Shown here one piece after another: positions 35,874 to 45,932 of a stretch of 64,000 bases of DNA. The notes under the pieces are model-generated. The model had not been told where the DNA came from and did no database searches. It saw nothing but the letters and a program-made list of their open reading frames with translations. The stretch's first letter is position 1; the number at the start of each line of letters is the position of its first letter. The position numbers and the translations under genes are program-made. This DNA is from an uncultured Clostridia bacterium (GTDB taxonomy: Bacteria; Bacillota; Clostridia; TANB77; CAG-508): assembly GCA_944392485.1 (NCBI GenBank), contig CALXWO010000007.1:1-64000 (forward strand), written 5' to 3'.

Positions 35874-37924
35874 CTTCTGCTAAATTTTCTTTCTATATCA
35901 GATTTTGTCATTTTTATTGCTGTTGGTCTTCCATGTGGACATGTAAATGGATTTGGAAGAATTAATAATTGTTCCATTAATTTATCTACTTCTTCTTTAG
36001 TAAGTTTCATGTTTGCTTTTACTGCTGCTTTGCACGCAATTGTACTTATAAATTTTTCTTCCTTTTCTTGAGTAGCTGTAATTGCAACAGTATCTATCTC
36101 ATCTAATATTTGTATAAATAATTCTTTTGTATCTAAGTCCATACACATAGATGGAACTCCAATTAGTCTTATTGTATTTTCACCAAATTCTTCGAAAATA
36201 AATCCTGCTTTTTTAAATAAGTCTGTATTTTCTTTTACAATTTCTCTTTCTTTATGAGAAAGTGTTATTATATCTGGTAAAAGCATTATTTGTGAGTCTT
36301 TTTGAGAATCGCTGTAAAAATTTTCTTTTACTTTTTCATACATTATTCTTTCGTGTGCAGCATGCTGATCTATAATATATACTTCATCCTTAATTTCTAA
36401 AACAATATAAGTAGAAAATATTATTCCTATATATTTATAATCTGGAATTCTTGTATATTTTTCGCTTTGTTCAAATACAGATATATTTTTTATTGAATCT
36501 ACTGGTACTTTTTCTATTTTATCTTTTTCTTTCTCTTCTTTTGGTGCTTTCCCAAAAGTTTTTGCATACATTTCATTAAAGCCTTCTTTTGTATTTTCTA
36601 TCATAGTGTCCATGTTTTTTTGTAAATTTAGCATATTTGTCATTTTATCTATTTGCTCTTCTGTTGGAATTTTAAAATTGCTGTTTGATTCCTCTTTATT
36701 TTCTGCATCTTGGTCTTTTCTTTCGTTATATATTTGGCTTATTGGATTATCTTGTACTAAATCATCTTCTAATTCATTTTCATTATTTTTCTTTTTAAAA
36801 TGATTAATAAAATTTGGCATTCTTATTGTTTGAGTTTTAAAGTTCTCCAAATCTTCTTGTTTATCTGCTTTTTCTTTTTCTGAATTAATATCATTAATTT
36901 GATTTTCTGGTTGTTTTTCTGAATTTTTTACTAAATCTTCTTTAAGTAGGCTTTCTCTTATTGCATGATAAATTGCTTTAAAAACCTTTTGTTCCTCAGA
37001 CCATCTTATTTCTAATTTTGTTGGATGAACATTTACATCTATTTTTTGTGGATTAATATCTATATTCAATATTACCACACCATATTTCCCAATAGTTAAA
37101 AGTCCCTTAAATGCCTGTTCTACTGCTGCAGATAAAGTTTTATCTTTTATATATCTTTTGTTTACAAAAAATAGCTGATAACTTCTATTGCTTCTTGCAA
37201 TCTCTGGTTTTCCAACCATTCCTTCTATTTTTATATCTTCATATTCATAAGAAACTGGTAAAACGCCTTCTGCTACTTCTTTTCCATATATATTGTAAAT
37301 TACACTTTTAATATCTCCATCTCCTGTAGTTTGTATTACTGTTTTAGAATTGCTAATTAATTTTATTGATATACTAGGATTAGCAAGTGCTATTCTAGTT
37401 ACTGCATCTTCTATATAACCTGCTTCTGTAAAATCTTTTTTTAAAAATTTATATCGAACAGGTGTATTAAAAAATAAATTACTAACTGTAATAGTAGTTC
37501 CTTTTTTGCATGCAAATTCTTCTTGCTCTAGAATTTTACCCCCTTCTATTACTATTCTGTTTCCAATTTCACTCTCTTCTGTTTTTGATATCATTTCTAC
37601 ATTTGCTATTGCTGCAATACTTGCTAATGCCTCTCCTCTAAATCCCATTGATTTTATAAATTCTAAGTCGTCTGCATTTCTTATTTTGCTTGTTGCATGC
37701 CTTTCAAATGCAAATTCCATGTCATCTTTAGAAATTCCTATTCCATCATCTATTATTCTAATTTTACTTATTCCACCATTTTGTATTTCTATAGTTATTT
37801 TTTTTGCTCCTGCATCTATTGAATTTTCTACTAGTTCTTTTACTACGGAAGCTGGTCTTTCAATAACTTCTCCTGCTGCAATTTTACTTATAGTTAAATC
37901 ATCTAATAATACAATTTTACCCAA
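35870..37924 (-). CDS. mutL: DNA mismatch repair protein MutL
   Basis: MutL of 684 residues with the GHKL ATPase N-terminus (ISKIAAGEVIERPASVVKELVENSIDAGA, DDGIGI, GFRGEALASIAAI), a long acidic linker (residues 340-500), and the C-terminal dimerisation/endonuclease domain with YIIDQHAAHERIMYEK (the DQHAxHERxxxE nuclease motif of methyl-independent systems) and PFTCPHGRPTAI. ATG 37924 follows AAGGAGGAAAATAA. mutS is not in the window. Confidence 0.96.
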   Translation of the reverse strand: MGKIVLLDDLTISKIAAGEVIERPASVVKELVENSIDAGAKKITIEIQNGGISKIRIIDDGIGISKDDMEFAFERHATSKIRNADDLEFIKSMGFRGEALASIAAIANVEMISKTEESEIGNRIVIEGGKILEQEEFACKKGTTITVSNLFFNTPVRYKFLKKDFTEAGYIEDAVTRIALANPSISIKLISNSKTVIQTTGDGDIKSVIYNIYGKEVAEGVLPVSYEYEDIKIEGMVGKPEIARSNRSYQLFFVNKRYIKDKTLSAAVEQAFKGLLTIGKYGVVILNIDINPQKIDVNVHPTKLEIRWSEEQKVFKAIYHAIRESLLKEDLVKNSEKQPENQINDINSEKEKADKQEDLENFKTQTIRMPNFINHFKKKNNENELEDDLVQDNPISQIYNERKDQDAENKEESNSNFKIPTEEQIDKMTNMLNLQKNMDTMIENTKEGFNEMYAKTFGKAPKEEKEKDKIEKVPVDSIKNISVFEQSEKYTRIPDYKYIGIIFSTYIVLEIKDEVYIIDQHAAHERIMYEKVKENFYSDSQKDSQIMLLPDIITLSHKEREIVKENTDLFKKAGFIFEEFGENTIRLIGVPSMCMDLDTKELFIQILDEIDTVAITATQEKEEKFISTIACKAAVKANMKLTKEEVDKLMEQLLILPNPFTCPHGRPTAIKMTKSDIERKFSRR

Positions 37925-37990
37925 TTTATTTTCCTCCTTAAATTTGAATAAATTATATCATAAAGATAAATTTTTTGTATATATTTTAAT

Positions 37991-38028
37991 AAAAAAATGT
38001 AATTTGCATAGCAAATTACATTTTTTAA
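37991..38028 (-). terminator. terminator made of the repeat-end palindrome
   Basis: AAATGTAATTTGC and GCAAATTACATTT form a short hairpin with flanking A and T runs after the ROK gene stop. It resembles a solo repeat end that now serves as terminator. Confidence 0.8.
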
Positions 38029-38039
38029 ATTATAAATTT

Positions 38040-38939
38040 TTATTTAATTACTGCACCTATAATTCCTGCATCATTTTTTAATTTTGCAACCACTATTTTT
38101 GGAATTGTATCTTTATTATATAATTCTTTTCTCTCTTGCAATTTCTCTTCTAATCTATCTAACAATATTTCTTTATAGTAAGCAAAGCTTCCTCCTATTG
38201 ATATAATTTCTGGCTCAAAAATATTTATTAAATTGCATATTCCTATACTTAAATAATCTATATATGTATCTAATATAGAATTTAACTTTTTATTTTCTCG
38301 ATTTTCTAACATGAATTTCTTTATATTTTTGCCATTTATATCTGGAAGGTTAAATTCTTTTTGAATTTTTTGTTTTAATCTCTTCATAGATGAATATGCT
38401 TCAAAACATCCTTTTCTTCCGCAATTACATTTTTCTCCGTCTTTTTCTATTACCATATGACCTACTTCAAAGCCAGAATATCTTTTGGGTACGAGTAAAT
38501 TTCCTCCTAGAAAAGCTGCTCCTCCTACGCCAGTTCCTATTATTAAAAACAATGCATCCTCATAATTTTTTAAGCTTCCATATTCTTTTTCAGCTTTTGC
38601 TGCACTTTTTGCATCATTTTGCAATAAAATTTTTGTATTGAATTCTTTTTTAATTTCTTTTTCTATTTGCAAGTTTTCTATTCCTAAATTTTCTGCTTTT
38701 ATAACTACCCCATTAGATACTGTTCCTGGAAAAGTTACACCTATTAAATCAATATCCTTTTTTTCTATTTTATACTGATTAATGGTTTTATAAATTAATT
38801 CTATTATTGTTTCTAATACAATTTCAGACATATCCTCATTATAAAATAAGTAATCTTGCTCTTTTTTGCAAATTAATTTATTATTGTCTATTATTCCTAA
38901 GGCAACGTGACTACCTCCAACATCAATTCCAATTTTCAA
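38040..38939 (-). CDS. ROK-family sugar kinase
   Basis: A 299-residue ROK kinase, probably a glucokinase-type enzyme. The N-terminal ATP phosphate loop is IGIDVGGSHVALGII; the catalytic Asp lies in LLQNDAKSAAKAE; the sugar-site Glu and zinc motif are in GFEVGHMVIEKDGEKCNCGRKGCFEAYSS. No DNA-binding domain is present, so it is an enzyme rather than a repressor. ATG 38939 has AAGGAGGAAAATA upstream. It is downstream of the pilus genes, separated by a repeat. Confidence 0.92.
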   Translation of the reverse strand: MKIGIDVGGSHVALGIIDNNKLICKKEQDYLFYNEDMSEIVLETIIELIYKTINQYKIEKKDIDLIGVTFPGTVSNGVVIKAENLGIENLQIEKEIKKEFNTKILLQNDAKSAAKAEKEYGSLKNYEDALFLIIGTGVGGAAFLGGNLLVPKRYSGFEVGHMVIEKDGEKCNCGRKGCFEAYSSMKRLKQKIQKEFNLPDINGKNIKKFMLENRENKKLNSILDTYIDYLSIGICNLINIFEPEIISIGGSFAYYKEILLDRLEEKLQERKELYNKDTIPKIVVAKLKNDAGIIGAVIK

Positions 38940-38962
38940 ATATTTTCCTCCTTATAATTATA

Positions 38963-39093
38963 ATAGTGAAAAACTAAAAGTGAAAAGTGAATAGTAAATG
39001 AAGATTTTTGTTGATTTGGGCAAAAAATCAACAATTGCTTTTAACTCTTCACTCTTAACTTTTAACTGTAATTTGCGAAGCAAATTACAATTT
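38963..39093. repeat. palindromic repeat with 7-bp periodic arms, type 2, inverted and shortened
   Basis: Opposite orientation to the copies at 9145 and 35702. 7-bp units (e.g. AGTGAAA) begin at 38964, and the end TGTAATTTGCGAAGCAAATT lies against the pilC stop; the outer palindrome on the left side is missing. Confidence 0.85.
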
Positions 39094-40448
39094 ATAGGTA
39101 TGCTGAGAATAGCCATGTACCTATGTAAATTTGTATCATTGGTACCAATACTACTAATGTTACAAAAATTAATAATGCACCTACAATAATGTAAACAATT
39201 TGTGGTAATACTTTCATGATTTTTGCCATTATATTATCTATATCTATTTCCATATATTCTAATAATTTTTCCATCATTTCTGCCAAATCTGATTGCATTC
39301 CTATTTTTAGCATTTCTGTAATCATTGGACTTGATAATCCAGATTTCTCAAATGGTTCGATCCAGCTTTGTCCTATTAAAATATTATTTATTGCTGATTC
39401 AACAAGTGAAAGCATTACTAAGTTGTTTGTTATGCTTTTACTTGTTTGTAATGCATCTTGTATTCTCATTCCATTTTTAATATTTAATAGTATTGCTCTT
39501 ACTAATCTAGAAAAGTCTATAGCATATATTAATGGTCCAAATATTGGCATTTTGTATTTAAAATAATCAAATCTATATTTCCCTTGTAATGTTTTAGTAT
39601 ATGCATATATTCCGTCCAATAATTGCTAATATTATAAATGTAGGAATATACCAATATTTAACCAAATTATCTAGTACTCCTTTAAACCATAATGTTATTG
39701 CTGGTAATTGATCTGTACTTCCAACTTGCTCTAATACATTTTGTATTGCTGGTATTGCAACTAATGTTCCTACTACTAATAATGCTAATAATCCTAAAAA
39801 CTGAATTAAATTTGGTACTATTATACTCTTTATTTTTTTATTTAATGCCTCAGAATCATCTAAATATTTAACTGCTTGCTCTAAAGCTCTAGTAAGCGAT
39901 CCAGAAAGCTCTCCAACTTTAATCATATTTATATAAATTGGATTAAACACTCCTGTATAATATTCCATTGTAGTATACATGTTTTCTCCAGATTCTACTC
40001 CTAATAATATATCTTCTATTATTGCTCTAAAAGATGGATTTTCTGTTGTCTCTATAATTGTAGATAAAGCATGTATATTATTAAAATTAGCTTTTTTTAG
40101 TAAATAAAAATCTTGCGTAAAAATTACAACATCTCTATTTGTTATTTTTATATTACTAAATAGGACTCTTTTAGCATCTTTTTTAAATTTTTCCTTTTTG
40201 CTAAAATTGTCTATATTGGCTTGTCTTTCTCTTAGTGTCTTTAAAATACTATCATTACTTTCTACATTTTTTTTCTGTTTTTTTAGCATTTTACCGCTTC
40301 TTTTAGTCATACGAATTTGAGCAACATTAATAGGCATAAGTCCATTATTTTTTAATTTTTTTAATAATATAAACTTATTGATTTCTTCTACCCTATTTGT
40401 AACAACTTGACCTTTATCAGTTACTGCTTTGTATAAATATAATGGCAT
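39092..40448 (-). CDS. pilC: type IV pilus inner-membrane platform protein PilC, CGG +1 frameshift
   Basis: GspF/PilC platform protein of about 451 residues with two T2SSF domains. The first (residues 115-250) has RDVVIFTQDFYLLKKA, GVFNPIYINMIKVGELSGSLTRALEQAVKYL and two membrane segments. The second (residues 300-440) has FSRLVRAILLNIKNGM, SSPMITEMLKIGMQSDLAEMMEKL and the last helix. Frame 0 ends soon after CGG 39614-39612; the +1 frame gives AIIG-GIYAYTKTLQGKYRFDY and the whole second domain to the stop at 39092. Both domains are needed in the family. The stop TAA touches the repeat. Confidence 0.94.
39611..39614 (-). other. +1 shift site CGGA in pilC
   Basis: Context GGA-CGG-A. Skipping C yields Gly279 between the two T2SSF domains. 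Confidence 0.93.
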
Positions 40449-40468
40449 TCTTATCCTCCATTTCTTCC

Positions 40469-41566
40469 TTATGCTTTTTTAATTTTCATTTGCATAATAG
40501 TTCTATTTAATGTTTCGTAATTCTTTTCTTCTATTTGTGATTTTGCTTGCTCTAATGTAATTTTTTCTTCTACAAATAGTTTAGCAATTGAATTTATTAA
40601 ACTTATATTTCCTTTATCTATATTTCCCTGTATTGCATCTTCTAATTCTGCTACACTAAATTTTTCTTTTCTTATACATCCTGCAACAACATTATCAACT
40701 ACCATTACTTCTGGAATTAATACAAGTTTTCCGTCTATTCCTTTTAATAGCCTTTGAGATACAACAAGTTTTAATAGTGATGACATTAAATATTTTATAC
40801 TTGCTTGATCTCTTACTTCATAGAAGTTTATCATTCTATCAATTGTTTCTGCACAAGATTTAGTATGTAAAGTTCCTATTACTAAGTGTCCTGATTCTGC
40901 CATATCAATTGCTGCTTCCATTGTTTCTTTGTCTCTTATTTCTCCTATTATTAATATATCACAATCTTCTCTTAATGAGTTTTTAACACCATCTCTAAAA
41001 TTATCTACATCTCCGCCTCTTCCTACTTCTTTTTGAACGATTATTGATTTTTTACATGTATGCTTATATTCAATTGGTTTTTCAAGTGTAAGAATTTTTT
41101 TGTTTTGGGTTTTATTTATTTCATCAATTAAAGCATTTAATGTAGTAGTTTTACCTGAATTTGTTTTTCCTGTTACTAATATCAAACCTTGTGGTTGATA
41201 TGTCATTCTTCTTACTACGTCTGGTACTCCTAATTCTTCAAATTTTGGTAAAGTATTTTTAATTAATCTTAAAGTAAAAATTGGCATATCTTCTGCTGAA
41301 GAAATATTAACTCTTAACCTTATATTTTCATATTCGTAAGATGTATCCAACCTTTTTGTTGCTTTATAAATTTCATCTTTATCAACATTTCCTCTTACAA
41401 AATAATCATATGCTTCAAATAGTTCTGTCTCATCTAATACGTCTTGGTCTTCTATTTCTTTTAATTCCCTTGCAATTCTTAATATCGGTTTTAGTCCATT
41501 TATTAGATGCACATCTGATGCATCTTTTTCTATTGCAATGTCTAATACTTTATTCATGTTTAGCAT
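40469..41566 (-). CDS. pilT: type IV pilus retraction ATPase PilT
   Basis: PilT hexameric ATPase that depolymerises the pilus. About 365 residues: N-terminal PAS-like part with KDASDVHLINGLKPILRI, Walker A GLILVTGKTNSGKTTTLNALID, Asp box and EYKHTCKKSIIVQKEVG, Walker B CDILIIGEIRDKETMEAAIDMAESGHLVIGTLHTKSC. ATG 41566 follows GAGGGGGATATTT. The motif LLIGEIRD here is encoded without CGG, a useful control for PilB next door. It lies between pilB and pilC. Confidence 0.94.
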   Translation of the reverse strand: MLNMNKVLDIAIEKDASDVHLINGLKPILRIARELKEIEDQDVLDETELFEAYDYFVRGNVDKDEIYKATKRLDTSYEYENIRLRVNISSAEDMPIFTLRLIKNTLPKFEELGVPDVVRRMTYQPQGLILVTGKTNSGKTTTLNALIDEINKTQNKKILTLEKPIEYKHTCKKSIIVQKEVGRGGDVDNFRDGVKNSLREDCDILIIGEIRDKETMEAAIDMAESGHLVIGTLHTKSCAETIDRMINFYEVRDQASIKYLMSSLLKLVVSQRLLKGIDGKLVLIPEVMVVDNVVAGCIRKEKFSVAELEDAIQGNIDKGNISLINSIAKLFVEEKITLEQAKSQIEEKNYETLNRTIMQMKIKKA

Positions 41567-41586
41567 AAATATCCCCCTCAATAAAT

Positions 41587-43216
41587 TTAATATATTATTA
41601 ACTTTCTATCTAATTCATTTAAATTTGTTACACCGTCTAAAACTTTGTTTATTCCGTCTACTATTAAAGGTTTGTAGTCTTTTTGCAGAGCTGCATTCCT
41701 AATTTCTATTGTAGATGCACCATTAACAATTAATTCTTTAATTGAATCATCTAATCCTAGAACTTCAAAGATACCAATTCTATCATAATATCCACTATTA
41801 TTACATTCTTTACATCCTACTGCATCATAAGTGTATTTACCTTCTAAGTTGAATTTTACATTATATTTGTCTTCCAATTTTTTTATTAAATTAATTTCAT
41901 CCTCATTAAACTCTCTTTTTTTAGCACATTTCTTACAAATTTTTCTTACTAATCTTTGTGAAACTAGTGTTCCTACTGTGCTTGAAATATCATAATTTGA
42001 TATTCCCATTTTTCTAAGTCTTGTTATAACTTCTACACTATCTACTGTGTGTATTGTTGATAAAACATAGTGACCAGTTTGTCCTGCTTGGAAAGCTATT
42101 TCTGCAGTTTCTTTATCCCTTATTTCTCCGAAGCAAAATAATATCTGGATCTTGTCTTAAAACTGTTCTTAAAGAGTCCGAAAATCTTAATTTCTCGTTT
42201 ATTTCTATTTGATTAAGTCCAGGAATTCTAATTTCTACTGGATCTTCTATTGTTGTTATATTTATTTCTGGTCTATTTAAATAATCTATTATACTATATA
42301 AAGTTGTTGTTTTTCCTTCTCCAGTTGGTGCTGCAACTATTGTTATACTATTTCTTTTATTAAAGCTAGATTTTATAAATTTTTCATCTTGCACAAACCC
42401 TAAATCTGCAAGGCCTCTAATGTTTAAGTTCTTTTTTAATAATCTTAATACAAATTTTTCTCCATGTATATTTTTTTGTGATGAAACACGTATATTATAA
42501 TCTGGATATAATACAATTCTTCCATCTTGTGATTCTTGCTTTTCTTGAAACATGTTTGATATTGCTTTTAATCTTCCTATAATTTGTGTTTGTTTTTCTT
42601 TTGGTATTTTAACTGCATTTACTAGTTCACCATCTATTCTATATCTTACTCTCATATGGTCTTCTAATGGTTCTATATGAATATCACTTGCTCTTTTTTT
42701 CATTGCAGTTTTAATTATTGTATCAACTAAACCTGTTGTATCGGCATTTGAGTTGATATTATCTGTTGCAGTACCTTCAAGTGATTCTAAAATATCTTCA
42801 ATATTTTTTTCAAAAGTTATATATCTTTCCATTATTAAACCTTTGTTTAATAATATTAATCTAACTGTATCTACAGACTTTCTATCTAAAGTATCTGCAA
42901 AACAAACTTTTATTTTATTTCCTACTATATCAAATGGTACTGCTTTATTTTGTTTTGCTATATCAATAGAAATATAATCAGAAATATTTACATTTATATC
43001 GCTTCTTGTTAATATTATAGATTTTTCATCTAATATATCTCCTAATGCCTCTATTAGAAGGTATTCATCGCACAAATTTAATCTATGAACAATCTCTATT
43101 ATTTTTAGCTCTGGATGTTCTTTTTGATATTCTAGAGCTTTATTAATATCTTCTTCACTTACTAGGCCTCGCTTTACCAGTTCGATTCCTATTGGTCCTT
43201 TTCTTTTGCTATCCAT
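41587..43216 (-). CDS. pilB: type IV pilus extension ATPase PilB, CGG +1 frameshift
   Basis: GspE/PilB assembly ATPase of about 542 residues. The N-terminal domain starts IGIELVKRGLVSEEDINKALEYQ; the core has ASDIHIEPLEDHMRVRYRIDG, Walker A ITIVAAPTGEGKTTTLYSIIDYL and the Asp box TTIEDPVEIRIPGLNQIEIN. Frame 0 then ends DPDIILLRRNKG-stop. At CGG 42130-42128 followed by A, the +1 frame gives LL-GEIRDKETAEIAFQAGQTG, then HYVLSTIHTVDSVEVITRL and the tetracysteine zinc region CKKCAKKREF and CKECNNSGYY to the stop at 41587. The site lies in the Walker B segment, so the shift is indispensable. Confidence 0.96.
42127..42130 (-). other. +1 shift site CGGA in pilB Walker B region
   Basis: Context CTT-CGG-A. 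Skipping C yields Gly363 of the invariant GEIRD motif. Confidence 0.95.
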
Positions 43217-43337
43217 AATTTTTCCTCCTTAAAAGCTTGTATAAATGTTTTTTATTATTTAATTTATTTATAAATAAATTATAATATATTTTTAAATAAT
43301 TTTATATAGAATTTATTATTTTACATTTTATTTCCAT

Positions 43338-44294
43338 TTACTGAAGTTTTAGTGGATAAATATTATTTAATATTTTATATTCATTAACAGTAACATCTTT
43401 TGCCCATATACCTGTTTTTTCTTCTCCTTCCGAGAATCCACTAGGAATAGTAAAATTTGTTTCTATATCTGCTAAAATATTATATCCATTTGCATTTTCT
43501 TCTACATATTTATTACTATTTCCAAATAAAAAGTTTAGTTTATTATTTGAGCTATTATATGCATATCTAGGTATCCATGCAAAAATTTCTTCTCCAGTTT
43601 TTAAATTATTTATATCTATTTTTTGGTTTTGCTCTAAATTAGTTGTTGTTTTTAATACTAATGCCCAATTACCATTTTCGTAATTATACCAATCTGTATC
43701 GTCTGTATTTGTAACTTCCCATTCGTTGTTATTTCTTTTTATAGGATAATAATTATAGTTATCTTCTTTTGTTAATAAGCTTATATCTGGTTCATTTGGT
43801 GTAATTAAGTTTTCTCTTGTTTTAATTCTTTCCATATTTATTGTTTGTATTCTTGTTCCTGTTTTAAAAGAAACCTCTACATTTATTTGTTTTACTAAAT
43901 CTAATTTGTTCTCATTACCTTGTATTTCATTATATTTTTGAATTGATATTGTTATATTATATGGAACATCAGATTCTGTATCTTTATTTGCTACCACTTT
44001 TGCTTTTGCATCTTCTTTTACTGTTGTTTTGTCTTCTTTATAATAATATTTATTGTTAAAATAATTGGTTAAGTTTTCAATTGTTACATCATCATAATAT
44101 GTTTTGTCTACATACTCAAATATATCTACAATATATGATGTAGCAACACTTGTTCTTTTTATAGAACTGTTAGCCAAATAGATATTATAAGAAATTGTTG
44201 CAATTATTCCTGCAAACAAAGTTATTATTAAAACTGCAATTAAAGCATCTGCTCCTGCAAACCCTTTGTTTGATTTTAATTTTAATTTATCCAT
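43338..44294 (-). CDS. pilin-like protein with large C-terminal domain
   Basis: A 318-residue protein with a pilin-type N-terminus (KLKSNKGFAGADALIAVLII, hydrophobic helix to about residue 35) and a long hydrophilic extracellular part with strands. A C-terminal module contains EEIFAWIPRYAYNSSN, a motif I associate with surface or phage-tail-like domains of Firmicutes. It is likely a minor or adhesive pilin. ATG 44294 is preceded by AGGGAGAATAGC. The gene lies between the PilD-like gene and pilB. Confidence 0.72.
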   Translation of the reverse strand: MDKLKLKSNKGFAGADALIAVLIITLFAGIIATISYNIYLANSSIKRTSVATSYIVDIFEYVDKTYYDDVTIENLTNYFNNKYYYKEDKTTVKEDAKAKVVANKDTESDVPYNITISIQKYNEIQGNENKLDLVKQINVEVSFKTGTRIQTINMERIKTRENLITPNEPDISLLTKEDNYNYYPIKRNNNEWEVTNTDDTDWYNYENGNWALVLKTTTNLEQNQKIDINNLKTGEEIFAWIPRYAYNSSNNKLNFLFGNSNKYVEENANGYNILADIETNFTIPSGFSEGEEKTGIWAKDVTVNEYKILNNIYPLKLQ

Positions 44295-44304
44295 GCTATT
44301 CTCC

Positions 44305-45099
44305 CTAAAAAATAAAATTCTGTATTACTAACATTATAATATTTGTGAAACACAAATAAAATCCAATTGGTATGTTAGCATTATTTTTGTTAATTAATAT
44401 ATTTTCTTTATTGTCTTTTTTAGAAATTATATTTATTTTTATGGCTATTAAAAATAATGTTAATATTATACTAATTATAATTAGTTCTTCTCTTACAAAA
44501 GTAGCTATATAAAAACATAGTGTTAATATTTCTGCAGTATATGATCTTCTTGCTTTTTTCTTTAAAAAAATTGTGTTTACAAGTATACAAATTAGCATGA
44601 AAAATAAATATATAACATATTTATATACATTAACATTTAACATGTATAAATATATTATATGTACAAATTGAAATAGTACACCAACTAAGAGTGTAGAATT
44701 TGAAATATAGTGTTTTTCTTTTTCTATTCCTCCAATAATGTATAAAACAGATATGCATAAAATTCCAAATACTAAATATAATATTTCGTATGGCTTTACA
44801 TATGGTATATTTAAATTAAGAGACATAAGAAATGCAACAAAAACTAATCCTGTAGATATTTCTAAAAGAATATATCTTTTTCTTATTTTTTGTTCACAAT
44901 ACCTGCATTTCCCTCCTAAAAAAATATAACTAAAAATAGGAATTAAATCAAAAAAACCTAGTTTGTGGTTACAATTAGGGCAATATGATCTTCCATGCAT
45001 TATACTTTGTTTAATTGGAATTCTATATATTGCTAATGAATAAAAACTTCCAAATAAACTTCCTATTATAAATATTAAAATATAACTTAATATTTCCAT
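44305..45099 (-). CDS. PilD-like prepilin peptidase/methyltransferase, catalytic Asp residues not visible
   Basis: Membrane protein of 264 residues with the N-terminal PilD domain: IIGSLFGSFYSLAIYRIPIKQSI, then CPNCNHKLGFFDLIPIFSYIFLGGKCRYCEQKIRKRY with two CxxC pairs, followed by about six hydrophobic segments. In A24 peptidases one Asp follows the second helix and a GxGD motif comes later. Here the matching places read LYIIGGIEKEKHYIS and KARRSYTAEILTLC, so neither Asp is evident. It may keep only the N-methylation domain, or have diverged. It overlaps nothing and lies 11 bases before the next gene in the pilus operon. Confidence 0.78.
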   Translation of the reverse strand: MEILSYILIFIIGSLFGSFYSLAIYRIPIKQSIMHGRSYCPNCNHKLGFFDLIPIFSYIFLGGKCRYCEQKIRKRYILLEISTGLVFVAFLMSLNLNIPYVKPYEILYLVFGILCISVLYIIGGIEKEKHYISNSTLLVGVLFQFVHIIYLYMLNVNVYKYVIYLFFMLICILVNTIFLKKKARRSYTAEILTLCFYIATFVREELIIISIILTLFLIAIKINIISKKDNKENILINKNNANIPIGFYLCFTNIIMLVIQNFIF

Positions 45100-45121
45100 T
45101 TACTACCCCTTTTATAGTATT

Positions 45122-45149
45122 TAGGGCATATACAAATTTTGCATATGCC
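45122..45149 (-). terminator. hairpin between pilA and pilD-like genes
   Basis: GGGCATATGC / GTATATGCCC stem after the major pilin gene, without a good T run. Such hairpins often stabilise pilin mRNA or allow partial read-through. Confidence 0.65.
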
Positions 45150-45179
45150 CATTATGTTATTATGTTTTTATTTCTAACA

Positions 45180-45416
45180 TTATTGACCTACATAGTAATC
45201 TGTTACATTCTTTTCTACATTATCAACAACTATTTTACCGCTAGATAAATTATTTTCTGCTTTTACTGCTTTTTCTGTATTTTCTGCTGCACCTTCTGCT
45301 GCTGTAAATAGTCCACCATTTAATGCAAATGTTACAGAAACTCCTACTAAGATTATCATTACTATTATAGTAATAATTAAAGCTACTAATGTAATACCTT
45401 TTTGTCCTTTCATCAT
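45180..45416 (-). CDS. major type IV pilin candidate
   Basis: Short (78-residue) pilin with the class III signal GQKG followed by ITLVALIITIIVMIILVGVSV; cleavage after Gly would leave a mature pilin of about 70 residues. The C-terminal part is Ala/Glu/Asn-rich (AAEGAAENTEKAVKAENN) and ends VTDYYVGQ. ATG 45416 or 45413 follows GAGGGGAACAA. Being short, first in the structural set and followed by a hairpin, it is the best candidate for the main pilus subunit. It has Val rather than Glu at mature position 5. Confidence 0.82.
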   Translation of the reverse strand: MMKGQKGITLVALIITIIVMIILVGVSVTFALNGGLFTAAEGAAENTEKAVKAENNLSSGKIVVDNVEKNVTDYYVGQ

Positions 45417-45470
45417 TTGTTCCCCTCCTCTTTTTTTATTTTTAATTTATATTATTTAAAATAAATAATA

Positions 45471-45911
45471 TCAAGAATTTTTACCTGGTGTATTCATATA
45501 CACCTCGTTTTGCTCTGTTGGTTTTGTATTGTTTTCATCATTTGAGCTGTTTTCTGTATTTGAATTGTTAGAATTGTTATTATTAGAGCTGTTATTGTTT
45601 TCGTTATTTTGTGTATTTTCTGTTGAATAATCTGCAAAAGGATTTGCTTTTCCTTTATCATAGTCTTTTGTTGATTCGTATGAGTTTAAATCTGTATCAT
45701 CTATATAATACGTTTTTACTATGTTTTCTCCTTCTGTAAATGATTCTTTTAATTCGTTTTGTATGTCTTCTGGAACATTATATGCTTGTATTTTTACTGG
45801 TACTGTTTTATTATTTGGTATATAATCATAAAATATTATTGTAAATACTAGTATTATAGCTATTAATAATAGTAGTACTAAGCCAATTTCTTTTATAACT
45901 TTTTTAGCCAT
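45471..45911 (-). CDS. single-pass membrane protein in pilus operon
   Basis: About 146 residues: one N-terminal transmembrane helix (EIGLVLLLLIAIILVFTIIF), a small extracytoplasmic domain (VPVKIQAYNVPEDIQNEL, TYYIDDTDLNSYES), and a long Asn/Ser/Glu-rich low-complexity linker ending NTPGKNS. ATG 45911 is chosen because GGAGG lies 8 bases upstream. Its place after the PilO-like gene suggests a PilP-like alignment-complex role, but there is no sequence match I can show. Confidence 0.6.
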   Translation of the reverse strand: MAKKVIKEIGLVLLLLIAIILVFTIIFYDYIPNNKTVPVKIQAYNVPEDIQNELKESFTEGENIVKTYYIDDTDLNSYESTKDYDKGKANPFADYSTENTQNNENNNSSNNNNSNNSNTENSSNDENNTKPTEQNEVYMNTPGKNS

Positions 45912-45932
45912 TTTAAATTCCTCCATAAATTA

